Below the pieces are notes generated by a model. It had not been told where the DNA came from. It saw only the letters and a list, made by a program, of their open reading frames with translations, and made no database searches. 64,000 nucleotides of DNA from Streptomyces sp. NBC_01335. GTDB lineage: Bacteria; Actinomycetota; Actinomycetes; Streptomycetales; Streptomycetaceae. Positions 26,390 to 33,659 of the stretch are shown in pieces. Position 1 is the first letter of the stretch, and each line of letters begins with the position of its first letter. The position numbers and the translations under genes are program-made. The stretch is taken from the NCBI RefSeq assembly GCF_035953295.1, contig NZ_CP108370.1:7177001-7241000 (forward strand), in the 5' to 3' direction.

Positions 26390-26955
26390 CCGGCAGGCCG
26401 CTGCTCACACCGGCCGACCGCGACGGCTCCGCCCGGGCCGCCCGGTTGCGCCGGCTCGGCCTGGGGGAGCGGCCGGACACGACGTTCGACAACTTCGACG
26501 ACTTCGCCGACCGGGTCGCCGCCGTGACCGCCGCCCCCTACTCCATGGTCAACTTCATCGACGAGAACCGTCAGTTCTTCGCCGGTCTGCACACACCCGC
26601 GGGCAACCAGGTCGGCGGCGGCCTCGGAGCCGCCGCCGCGCACGACAACCGGAGCGACCGCTACCTCGCCCGTGACCACGGCTACTGCCCGCACGTGCTG
26701 GTCCGGCGCAAGGCCCTGGTGCTGGACGACGTCTGCGACTATCCGCGCTTCGCCGGGAACCCGGTCGTGGACGGCATAGGGATTCGCTCCTACCTCGGAG
26801 CCCCGCTCATCGACGGTACGGGCGTCGCGCTCGGCACCGTCTGCGCCGTCGATACCGTCCCCCGGCCGTGGGGGCGCGCGGGGCTCGTGACCATCAAGGC
26901 GCTCGCCCAGGAGCTGATGGGCCACATCGACCGCCGGGAGCTGCCCCGCCGCTGA
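26386..26955 (+). CDS. GAF domain protein, conservon partner
   Basis: GTG 26386 overlaps the cvnD stop by four bases and gives 189 residues. A single GAF domain spans about 30-180 (VTAAPYSMVNFIDENRQFF, DHGYCPHVLVRRKALVLDDV, IRSYLGAPLIDGTGVALGTV). It has no transmembrane segment or output domain, so it is a stand-alone cytoplasmic sensor. Tight coupling to cvnABCD suggests it supplies a ligand or redox signal to that complex. Two His/Cys-rich spots, including GYCPH, could bind metal or haem, but that is speculation. Confidence 0.85.
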   Translation: MTGRPLLTPADRDGSARAARLRRLGLGERPDTTFDNFDDFADRVAAVTAAPYSMVNFIDENRQFFAGLHTPAGNQVGGGLGAAAAHDNRSDRYLARDHGYCPHVLVRRKALVLDDVCDYPRFAGNPVVDGIGIRSYLGAPLIDGTGVALGTVCAVDTVPRPWGRAGLVTIKALAQELMGHIDRRELPRR

Positions 26956-26971
26956 GACCGTCGCGCCAGGT

Positions 26972-26995
26972 GTCCCGTCAGGCGTCCCGTCAGGC
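26972..26995. repeat. 12-base direct repeat at the transketolase stop
   Basis: GTCCCGTCAGGC occurs twice in tandem in the gap between two convergent genes, and the second unit contains the transketolase stop codon. Confidence 0.7.
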
Positions 26996-27886
26996 GGGCA
27001 GGAACCGGGTGATGCGGCGCCTGAGCCCCGCGGCGTCGAGCCCGTGCGCCGCGACGTGCTCGTCCAGCTGCCCGTAGCGGCGGAGATCGGCGCGGCCCAC
27101 ACCCAGGCCCAGCACCCGGTGCGGCAGATCGATCAGGGCTTCGCCGGCCACCGCCGCGGAGGTCCCGGCGAGGTACGGCTCCACGAGCACCACGTCGGCG
27201 CTGCTCGCGCCCGCCGCCCTGCGCAGCCCGGCGGAGTCGAAGGGCCGCACCGTGGTCGCGTACAGCACCGTCGTGTCCAGCCCCTCCGTCGCCGCCAGTA
27301 CGTCGTCCAGCGTCGGCCCCACCGCGACGACGACGCCCCGGGAGCCCTCGCGCACGGTGAGGAAGGCCTCACCCTCCACCGGCATGGCCCGGCGGTTCGA
27401 CTGCAGCGACAACCGCAGGTAGACCCGGTCGTCCCCGGCGGCTGCCCGCCGCAGGAGGGCCTCCGCCTCGTCAGGGTGGCCCGGGACGTGCACGCTCCAG
27501 CCGTCGAGCGTGTCCATCAGCGCCACGTCACCGGGCGACATGTGGGTGAAGCCGGCGGCGGGGAAGTCGTAGGACGCCCCGGAGCTCACCAGCACACCCG
27601 CCACGCCCTGGTGCCCGAAGTCGAGCTTCACCTGCTCGAAGGGGCGCTCGACCAGGAAGCTCGCGAAGGTGTGGACGATGGGCCGCATCCCGGTCAGGGC
27701 CATTCCGGCGCCCGCGCCGATCAGCAGTTGCTCGCGGATACCGACGTTGACCACCCGGTCGGGATGGCTCCGCGAGGCCTTCTCGAAGCCGTCGCGGCTG
27801 ATCTCCGCCAGCACGAGGGCGAGGCGCGGATCATGGTCCAGGAGTTCGGTGGTGGTGGCGATGAAGCGTTCGCGCATGGTGTCCAC
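26990..27886 (-). CDS. Transketolase-like C-terminal subunit (pyrimidine-binding)
   Basis: I prefer GTG 27886, with GGAAGGA upstream, giving 298 residues starting VDTMRERF; ATG 27922 would add 12 residues but has no ribosome site. It contains the transketolase pyrimidine-binding domain (LVLAEISRDGFEKASRSHPDRVVNVGIREQ) with the conserved Glu of GIREQ that activates thiamine diphosphate, and the C-terminal domain (DVVLVEPYLAGTSAAV). With the N-terminal half encoded just upstream it forms a split transketolase-like enzyme, 1-deoxyxylulose-5-phosphate-synthase-like in layout. The sugar substrates are not identifiable. Confidence 0.9.
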   Translation of the reverse strand: MDTMRERFIATTTELLDHDPRLALVLAEISRDGFEKASRSHPDRVVNVGIREQLLIGAGAGMALTGMRPIVHTFASFLVERPFEQVKLDFGHQGVAGVLVSSGASYDFPAAGFTHMSPGDVALMDTLDGWSVHVPGHPDEAEALLRRAAAGDDRVYLRLSLQSNRRAMPVEGEAFLTVREGSRGVVVAVGPTLDDVLAATEGLDTTVLYATTVRPFDSAGLRRAAGASSADVVLVEPYLAGTSAAVAGEALIDLPHRVLGLGVGRADLRRYGQLDEHVAAHGLDAAGLRRRITRFLPA

Positions 27887-27957
27887 GGGGACGGGTCCTT
27901 CCGTTGCTGCTGGGATTGCCATGTGACTGGTGGAGGGCGGGTGGCGGGGCCGGCCGG

Positions 27958-28665
27958 TCAGCGCTTCGGCGCGGTCCGGGCGACCACGGCGTGCGGCCGG
28001 CCGGGGTGCGGTGCGGTGAAGGCCGCGTACAGCGCCTCGTGGTCCCCGCCGTCCACGCTCGCCACCGACCATCCCGCGGTCTCGAAGCGCGCCGCGATCC
28101 CGCCGGGCCGGCCGTAGGTCGCCGAGGCGTTGTCGATCACCACGGTGTGCAGCTGCTCCAGCCCGGAGGGCCCGGCGAAGGCGAGCGCCTCGTGATTGCT
28201 GCCCTCGTCCAGCTCGGCGTCCCCCACGAGAACCCAGACCCTGGGGTCGGTGCGCCCCTGCGCCCGCAGCCCCAGGACGGTGCCGACCGCGAGGGGCAGG
28301 CCGTGCCCCAGCGAACCACTGCCGATCTCGGCCCCCGGCACCCGTAGCCGGTCGGGATGCTGGCCCAGCGGCGAGTCGAAGGTGCCGAAGCCGGTGAGCA
28401 GCTCTTCTCCGAAGAAGCCGTGGGCGGCGAGTACCGCGTAGTAGGCCATCGGCCCGTGACCCTTGGAGAGCAGGAACCTGTCCCGCTCCGGATCGTCCAC
28501 GGTCGCCGGGCCGACCCGGAGCACCCGGTCGTAGAGCACCCAGAGCACGTCCAGGGTGGAGGTGGCGGCGGGTCCGTGCTTCTCGTCGCCGGTCATGAGG
28601 CTCATCAGGCGGTTCAGGTCCGCGTAGTCGTGGGTGCGGAGCTCGGCTCCGGTGGAGTTCGTCAT
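27958..28665 (-). CDS. Transketolase-like N-terminal subunit (diphosphate-binding)
   Basis: The 235-residue product has the thiamine-diphosphate-binding domain: DRFLLSKGHGPMAYY, GSLGHGLPLAVG and GDAELDEGSNHEAL followed by VVIDNASATYG, matching the GDG-to-N metal and diphosphate motif (GDA here). I choose ATG 28665 because the promoter -10 box ends seven bases before it; the upstream ATG 28674 would overlap the -10. The mRNA is then leaderless. It is the first gene of a two-gene operon with the pyrimidine-binding subunit 71 bases on. A MerR/SoxR-type operator lies in its promoter. Confidence 0.9.
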   Translation of the reverse strand: MTNSTGAELRTHDYADLNRLMSLMTGDEKHGPAATSTLDVLWVLYDRVLRVGPATVDDPERDRFLLSKGHGPMAYYAVLAAHGFFGEELLTGFGTFDSPLGQHPDRLRVPGAEIGSGSLGHGLPLAVGTVLGLRAQGRTDPRVWVLVGDAELDEGSNHEALAFAGPSGLEQLHTVVIDNASATYGRPGGIAARFETAGWSVASVDGGDHEALYAAFTAPHPGRPHAVVARTAPKR

Positions 28666-28671
28666 GCTGAT

Positions 28672-28705
28672 CATCGTGCGACCTCAACCAAGGTTGAGGT
28701 CAAGA
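28672..28705 (-). promoter_or_regulatory. MerR/SoxR-type promoter of the split transketolase
   Basis: GACCTCAACC (28680-28689) and GGTTGAGGTC (28692-28701) form a perfect 10-base dyad around AA. On the minus strand TTGACC acts as -35, and CACGAT follows after 19 bases. This stretched spacer filled by the dyad is the hallmark of promoters activated by MerR-family proteins. The inner 18 bases resemble the SoxR box CCTCAA...TTGAGG. Confidence 0.75.
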
Positions 28706-28789
28706 GAAAGGTGTTCGTGACCACCGGCTCGGGTTTGGTATTGTTCTCTTGCAGGTTCGGCCAGGGCGAAAGCCCAGGTCAGACGGTGC

Positions 28790-28863
<74 letters not shown>

Positions 28864-29203
28864 CTCGAGAGAGTCGTCGTTCGAGGGCCGGTTTCGGAGC
28901 AATCCGAAACCGGCCCTCGTGCATTCCGGGCACCGGCCGCCCGCCCCGACCGGTGCCGTGCGCGGACACCCGCACGTCGTCCACCACCCGGCGCTCCGCC
29001 GCCCGCGTAGGTGTCCCAGCCCTCCCGCCTCCCGAGCCGGGCGAGGTGCCGTACCGCGGAATACGACGCCGGAGCCTTCGGACACGGCGGACCCCGCACA
29101 CCTGTACTCCGGATGCGTCGTCCCTGTGGTGCACCGTCCGGGTCGCGGCGAGCCTTGAGCCCATGTCCGCACACCTCCGCGGACCTTCACGACAGGAAGA
29201 GCG
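28864..29203. other. Gene-free stretch after tRNA-Pro
   Basis: Apart from the terminator at 28882-28919, this 340-base stretch shows no convincing coding frame. The final bases hold AGGAAG before the next start. I see no clear promoter boxes. Confidence 0.5.
28882..28919 (+). terminator. Terminator after tRNA-Pro
   Basis: Sixteen-base perfect arms (28882-28897 and 28904-28919) with a six-base loop start 18 bases after the tRNA. Confidence 0.88.
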
Positions 29204-29797
29204 ATGATGTCGGAACGCAACACGGTCCTGCGGAGCGTCCACGATCTGGGGATGGCGGCATGGTTCGGCGGGTCCCTGATGGGGGCTGTCGGTCTGAACG
29301 GCGCAGCTCGGAGCGAGGGGCACACCGCCGCGGAGACCTCACGGATCGCCAGTGCCGGCTGGTCCAAGTGGATGCCGGTGAACGCGGTGGCGATCGGCGC
29401 GCACCTGATCGGCGGCACTGGTCTGCTGGCCGCCAACGCCGCGCGGGTGCAGACCCAGCAGGGTGTCGCCGCCTCGACCCTGGCCAAGACGGCACTGACC
29501 GGGGCGGCCCTGGCTGCGACCGCGTACTGCCGTGTGCTGGGCAAGAAGCTGGAAGTGTCCGCCTCCGACGACCCGCGCGATCTGGAGAAGGCAGCCGCCC
29601 ACCCCGTCGACTTGGACAAGGCCCGCACTCAGCTGATGCTGATGCAGTGGGTCGTTCCCGCCCTGACCGGTGCGATCGTCGTGCTGAATGCTCTGCACGG
29701 AGAGCAGCAGCGTCCACTCCAGCAGCAGCTCGGCCTTCTGCGCAGAGCCACGTCCCAGGTGCAGACGCAGATGCCCTACGTCACCCACCACTGCTGA
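29204..29797 (+). CDS. Conserved hypothetical membrane protein
   Basis: The 197-residue product begins MMSERNTVLRSVHDLGMAAWFGG (either ATG 29204 or 29207) behind AGGAAG. I do not recognise a named family with certainty. Three or four hydrophobic segments are visible (about 15-30, 60-80, 95-110, 140-160), with Gly/Ala-rich helices. The last 35 residues are hydrophilic and Gln-rich (HGEQQRPLQQQLGLLRR), unlike the rest, and could come from a frame change near the 3' end. It is a single gene flanked by hairpins. The function is unknown. Confidence 0.7.
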   Translation: MMSERNTVLRSVHDLGMAAWFGGSLMGAVGLNGAARSEGHTAAETSRIASAGWSKWMPVNAVAIGAHLIGGTGLLAANAARVQTQQGVAASTLAKTALTGAALAATAYCRVLGKKLEVSASDDPRDLEKAAAHPVDLDKARTQLMLMQWVVPALTGAIVVLNALHGEQQRPLQQQLGLLRRATSQVQTQMPYVTHHC

Positions 29798-29822
29798 TCC
29801 GGCGCACCCGGGCACCGATCGC

Positions 29823-29851
29823 CGGAGCCGCCGTCCGGGGCAGCGGCTCCG
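29823..29851 (+). terminator. Hairpin after the membrane protein gene
   Basis: Nine-base arms CGGAGCCGC (29823-29831) and GCGGCTCCG (29843-29851) lie 26 bases below the stop codon. Confidence 0.6.
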
Positions 29852-30065
29852 CCACCTCCCACGTGGACGGGCCGCCTGCTGCCTGGGAGGACCTGGCCCG
29901 TTGGTCCGGCCGCTCCCACCGGGGAGCCGATGAGTGGTACCAGAAGGCGTGTGCGAATTCCGGGGTGACCGGGACCGCGGGGCCCGCCAGGATTCAGGGA
30001 AGCGGTGTTCCACCGGTGGCGTTCATGATCTCTCACGGTCTGCCGGTCCTCGTCACCGCAGGCGC

Positions 30066-30302
30066 TCACGACGAGCCGCTGTCCCTCCTGCGCAGCGACT
30101 CCGGCCGGTGCACCGCGGACTTGCCCGTCCGGTCACTCCGTACCTCGTACTGAGGTTGCTCCTCGGAGGCGTCCACGGTGCGGCCGGCGGCTTCGGTGCG
30201 TTTGTCGATCTTGCGCTTCACCGAGCCCTTCACGTCCTGGCCGTGGCTCTTCCAGCGGACGTCGTCGCCCTTGGACAGCTTCCTGCTCCCTTTCCTGGCC
30301 AC
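30066..30302 (-). CDS. DUF2945 (TUDOR-like) small protein
   Basis: GTG 30302, with AGAAGGG upstream, gives 78 residues. The sequence LSKGDDVRWKSHGQDVKGSVKRK followed by EEQPQYEVRSDRTGKSAVHRPESL matches DUF2945, a small SH3/TUDOR-like fold annotated as hypervirulence-associated in some databases. The biochemical role is unknown; it is basic and probably cytoplasmic. It is monocistronic, 124 bases downstream of the FUSC exporter gene on the same strand. Longer in-frame starts upstream add low-complexity sequence and are unlikely. Confidence 0.8.
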   Translation of the reverse strand: MARKGSRKLSKGDDVRWKSHGQDVKGSVKRKIDKRTEAAGRTVDASEEQPQYEVRSDRTGKSAVHRPESLRRRDSGSS

Positions 30303-30426
30303 GTCCGTCTGCCCTTCTCCCGAACTTGTCGGGCCGCGTCCGTTCGAATCGCCCCCCTTCAAGGATCGGCGCTGCCCCACGTCCCCGCACACCGGACAGC
30401 CCCTCACCAAGATTTTCATCGCTCTT

Positions 30427-31617
30427 CTATGCCTCGACCCAGCCGCTGAGGGTGTCGCAGGTGTACCGCACCTCTTCCTTGAGGCGGGTGGCCTCGACGA
30501 CGAGTACGCCGTAGGGCCGACTGGGGTCGGAGAGCGGAAGGGCGCGTGCGTCGGCCTCGACGACGACCTCGCGGCATCGGTCCTCGGTCTCCCCGGCCAG
30601 CCGGGCGAGCCTCTCGGTCTGCTGCGGCAGTGTCGACTCGTCGAGGGTGCTCAGCGCGAGGGCCGTCTCCGACACCGCTTCCAGGAAGTCCGCGTACCGG
30701 ACCAGGAACGGCTGGTAGACGTATTCGGCCTCCTCGTCGTGCCACTGGTCGAGGCATCTGGTCATGGAGGCCAGTTGGTACAGAGTCCTTTCCAGCGCGG
30801 CGAGCACCGACGCATAGCCCTGGAAGGTGAGGTGGCCGCGGTGGCGGCGCAGCAGTCGGCGCGGGTTGTAGCGGACGCTCTCCACGGCGGTGTCGAGACC
30901 GGCCCGGGCCTGTTCGATGAGGCTGCCGGTCCGGGCGGCCCGGTCGCGCCAGCGGCTGGTGGTGTCCGCGTCGAGGGTTCTGTCGCGCAGGGCGGGGTGC
31001 ATGTCGGACGTGAGGTCGTGGAGCGTACGGGCCAGGACGCGGACGGCGTGTTCGGCGCTGCGGTAGCGCAGTGGCGGGGCGATGGCGACGTTGACGGCGG
31101 TGCCGATGGCGCAGCCGATGAGGACCAGGAGCACGATCTGTCCCAGTCGGCTGACTCTGGCGGAGTCGTCGGTGGTGCTGACGTAGGTGGAGAACGCGAA
31201 GAGGGCGGCGGTGGCCACCTGCGGTCCCTGCGTCCCGAGGACGCGCAGGCGGCTGATGGACAGCGCGATCACCGCCACCAGCACGAAGGTCAGCAGATCC
31301 GGCCCGGCGAGGAAGCCCAGCAGGGCCTGGACCGCGACTCCGACCGCGACTGCCGCGACGTAGCGCAGGGACTGCACGACGGACTGGTAGACGGTGACGT
31401 ACATGATCGTCACCGCGGAGAACGGGGCGAACGCCGGTGACGTGGCGTCCATGAGGTTGTAGGACACCAGCCAGGAGAGGGTGGCGGCGAGGGTGCTCTT
31501 GCCGATCAGCAGCAGGGTGTGCCGCTCGGAACTGTCCTCGTGCGCAGCCCTTCCCCACCAGCCGGCCAACCGCCCGGCCCATCTCCGTTCTCCCGCGGTC
31601 GTCTGGTCATCGGCCAT
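30427..31617 (-). CDS. FUSC/aromatic-acid-exporter-family membrane protein
   Basis: The 396-residue product has six hydrophobic segments in the first 185 residues, preceded by a short cytoplasmic N-terminus, and a long helical cytoplasmic C-terminal half. This is the layout of bacterial FUSC/ArAE-type proteins. Signatures include the conserved first helices (KSTLAATLSWLVSYNLM, FAPFSAVTIMYVTVYQSV) and IGCAIGTAVNVAIAPPLRYRSAE at the end of the membrane part. Family members are thought to export aromatic acids or related compounds. It has no adjacent regulator. Confidence 0.85.
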   Translation of the reverse strand: MADDQTTAGERRWAGRLAGWWGRAAHEDSSERHTLLLIGKSTLAATLSWLVSYNLMDATSPAFAPFSAVTIMYVTVYQSVVQSLRYVAAVAVGVAVQALLGFLAGPDLLTFVLVAVIALSISRLRVLGTQGPQVATAALFAFSTYVSTTDDSARVSRLGQIVLLVLIGCAIGTAVNVAIAPPLRYRSAEHAVRVLARTLHDLTSDMHPALRDRTLDADTTSRWRDRAARTGSLIEQARAGLDTAVESVRYNPRRLLRRHRGHLTFQGYASVLAALERTLYQLASMTRCLDQWHDEEAEYVYQPFLVRYADFLEAVSETALALSTLDESTLPQQTERLARLAGETEDRCREVVVEADARALPLSDPSRPYGVLVVEATRLKEEVRYTCDTLSGWVEA

Positions 31618-31923
31618 GCCGTGGCTGCCTCCGTTCTCCGTCCGTCCGAGTCAGTGCCGTGTTCCCGGGTGCCGAAGCCTGGGTTGCTGCGGGGCCGGGC
31701 GGGAGCGGTGGGCCGGGCGCCGGGCCCCGCAGCAGTTCGGCGCCGTTACTGATCGTTTCAGAACGAGGCGTCGGACGGTTCTTCTTCGTCGCGCCGCTGG
31801 AGGGCCTGTGTGAGGTCGCCGCCTTCGAGGAGGCCGATCAGCACCCGGGTCATGCTGACCGGTGTTGGTCATTCGGGAGTGTGCCGAGGGGACTTGAAGG
31901 GCTCAACCGGGCTCCGTGGCCTG

Positions 31924-31953
31924 TGTGGAGCGAGGGGAGACCCTCGCTCCACA
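31924..31953. terminator. Hairpin with GAGA loop
   Basis: Thirteen-base perfect arms (31924-31936 and 31941-31953) are closed by a GAGA tetraloop. No T-run follows on either strand. It could terminate the minus-strand monooxygenase operon as a second stop. Confidence 0.6.
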
Positions 31954-32067
31954 GCTTCCGAGGGGGAGTCGAAATCCTTTGCGGAAGGTGAGAAGTGAAG
32001 CAAGGCTTGCGCCCGCACACCCCTCCTCCGATGGATACGGGTCACACCGATGGATTACACCGAGAGG

Positions 32068-32090
32068 GCACGCCCGCCTGCGGGCGGTGC
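32068..32090 (-). terminator. Hairpin directly after the FMN reductase gene
   Basis: GCCCGC (32072-32077) and GCGGGC (32080-32085) with outer GCAC/GTGC pairing form a compact hairpin touching the stop codon. Confidence 0.55.
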
Positions 32091-32648
32091 TCAGCCCGTG
32101 GCCGCGAGTACCGCCGTACGCCCGCCGAGCACCTGGGAGAACACGTCGGTGACCTGGGCCAGGGCCTCGGCCGTACCGGGCGCGACGGTGAGGACGCCGT
32201 CCTCGCCCACGGTGATGTCCTGGTCCAGGGTGAACCACCCCGGGACGATGTGCGCCGCACCCATCGAGCTCAGGACGGGCCGCAACGCGTAGTCGATGGC
32301 TAGCACATGGGCCGTGCTGCCGCCGGTGGCGAGGGGCAGCACGGTCTTGCCGGTGAGGGCGTACTGCGGAAGCAGGTCCAGCAGAGTCTTCAGCAGTCCC
32401 GAGTAGGCGGCCTTGTAGACGGGGGTGCCTATCACCACCCCGTCCGCCTGTTCGAACAGGGCCGTGGCCCCGACGACCGCCGGGTGCCGGAAGTCGGCGG
32501 CCAGCAGCGCTTCGGCGGGCAGCGTGCGTACGTCCAGCGGGGTCACGTCGTGGCCCTGCTCCCTGAGCCGGTCGTCCAGATGGCGCAGGAGCCGGGCGGT
32601 GCGGGACGTGGCGGACGGACTTCCGGAGACGGACAGGATGGTTGCCAT
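32091..32648 (-). CDS. NADPH-dependent FMN reductase (SsuE-like)
   Basis: The 185-residue product opens MATILSVSGSPSATSRTARLL, the flavodoxin-like phosphate loop of NAD(P)H:FMN reductases. GTPVYKAAYSGLLKTLLDLLPQYALTGK is the SsuE/MsuE-type signature. It supplies reduced FMN to a two-component monooxygenase. The partner is the LLM-class enzyme three genes upstream in this operon. It is the last gene of the unit. Confidence 0.93.
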   Translation of the reverse strand: MATILSVSGSPSATSRTARLLRHLDDRLREQGHDVTPLDVRTLPAEALLAADFRHPAVVGATALFEQADGVVIGTPVYKAAYSGLLKTLLDLLPQYALTGKTVLPLATGGSTAHVLAIDYALRPVLSSMGAAHIVPGWFTLDQDITVGEDGVLTVAPGTAEALAQVTDVFSQVLGGRTAVLAATG

Positions 32649-32743
32649 CGGGCGGTCCTTTCTCTTCGGGGCTTCTCAGAGCGCTTCGGGGATCTTGGGG
32701 GCAGGAAGGTCGGATAGACCGGTGTGCCCGGGTGCGACGGTGC

Positions 32744-33517
32744 TCACCAGGCACTCGAATCGACCGTGACGACCGGCACCAGCTCGTTGCGCAGGGTCTC
32801 CAGGAAGGTGACGATCTCCGCGGCGACCGAGCGGTGCTGCAGGTCGTTCAGGACGTCGTGGTGCGCGTCGCGTACGACCGACAGGCGGGCGCGGCCCAGC
32901 GTCTTCGCCGTACGGGCGAGCGCCTCGCGGTCCGCGAGCGGGTCGCGGTCGCCGATGAGGAGCAGCGCGGGGACGCCCGCTTCGTCGCCCTCGTACGCGG
33001 CCGTGATCAGGGACGCCGGGATCGCCTCGTAGAGCGCGCCCCGCCGTGTCCCGGTGTCCTCGGTGAGCGTTCCGCGGTGGGCGGGGCAGGCGGTGCGGAC
33101 GTCCAGCTCGTCCTCCCAGCCGCCGACGGCCGAGGCGGCACCGGCCGGGATTCCGGCGAGGACGACGGCGTCCGGTCGTACGGCCGACGGAGCGCCGTCC
33201 CCGCCGGCGAGTGCCGCGACGGCGACGGCTCCCGAGTCGGCGCCCAGCAGCACGAGCGGGCGGACCACACCGTCCTCGCCGAGCGCCGCGCCCTCGGCGG
33301 CTTCGGCGAGCCGGCCGTCGACACGGTGCAGCGAGCCCTCGGGGTCGTCGGGGTCGAGGACGGGGGCGTCGACGACGCGGACGCGGTAGGCGTCGGCGGC
33401 CAGCCGCCGGCCGAGCCGGGCGTACGCCGCCCGTGACTCGCCCCGGCCGGGCACGACGACGACGGTGCCGCGGGTGCGAAGGCCCTCCGGCCCGAAGTAG
33501 TCGGTGTACTCGGTCAT
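32744..33517 (-). CDS. Alpha/beta hydrolase with Asp at the nucleophile elbow
   Basis: The 257-residue product has the alpha/beta-hydrolase layout: GTVVVVPGRGESRAAY as oxyanion-hole region, a nucleophile elbow reading LLGADSGAVAVAAL, IGDRDPLAD for the acid loop and RDAHHDVLNDL for the His. In the G-x-Nuc-x-G frame, GADSG places Asp rather than Ser at the nucleophile position, as in dehalogenases and epoxide hydrolases; a shift by one residue to Ser cannot be excluded. It lies between the LLM monooxygenase and the FMN reductase and probably cleaves the same substrate before or after oxidation. A run of 9-base repeats lies just upstream. Confidence 0.8.
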   Translation of the reverse strand: MTEYTDYFGPEGLRTRGTVVVVPGRGESRAAYARLGRRLAADAYRVRVVDAPVLDPDDPEGSLHRVDGRLAEAAEGAALGEDGVVRPLVLLGADSGAVAVAALAGGDGAPSAVRPDAVVLAGIPAGAASAVGGWEDELDVRTACPAHRGTLTEDTGTRRGALYEAIPASLITAAYEGDEAGVPALLLIGDRDPLADREALARTAKTLGRARLSVVRDAHHDVLNDLQHRSVAAEIVTFLETLRNELVPVVTVDSSAW

Positions 33518-33554
33518 ACGAGGCTCCTGCGGGTGGCGATGCGTACGTTCGACG

Positions 33555-33616
33555 GGTGCGGGTGGTGCGGGTGGTGCGGGTGGTGCGGGTGGTGCGGGTG
33601 GTGCGGGTGGTGCGGG
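33555..33616. repeat. 9-base minisatellite, 6.9 copies of GGTGCGGGT
   Basis: Six exact units (33555-33608) and eight bases of a seventh fill the gap between the LLM monooxygenase stop and the hydrolase start. On the operon transcript the strand is C-rich. Confidence 0.9.
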
Positions 33617-33659
33617 AAGTCGGGTGCGTTCGGACGGGCCGGTGCGGGTGCGTCGCGCA

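Larger units (their letters stand above)
31618..32090. other. Gene-poor region with a possible gene remnant
   Basis: This 473-base stretch lies between the FUSC start and the FMN reductase stop. A 31-codon minus-strand frame (31853-31758, starting MTRVLIGLLEGGDLTQAL) has protein-like composition but no ribosome site and may be the tail of a decayed gene. Hairpins lie at 31924-31953 and 32068-32090. Nothing else is convincing. Confidence 0.4.

Noticed and set aside
33555..33616. CRISPR-like array
   Set aside because: The unit is nine bases in direct tandem without spacers, and no cas genes are present.
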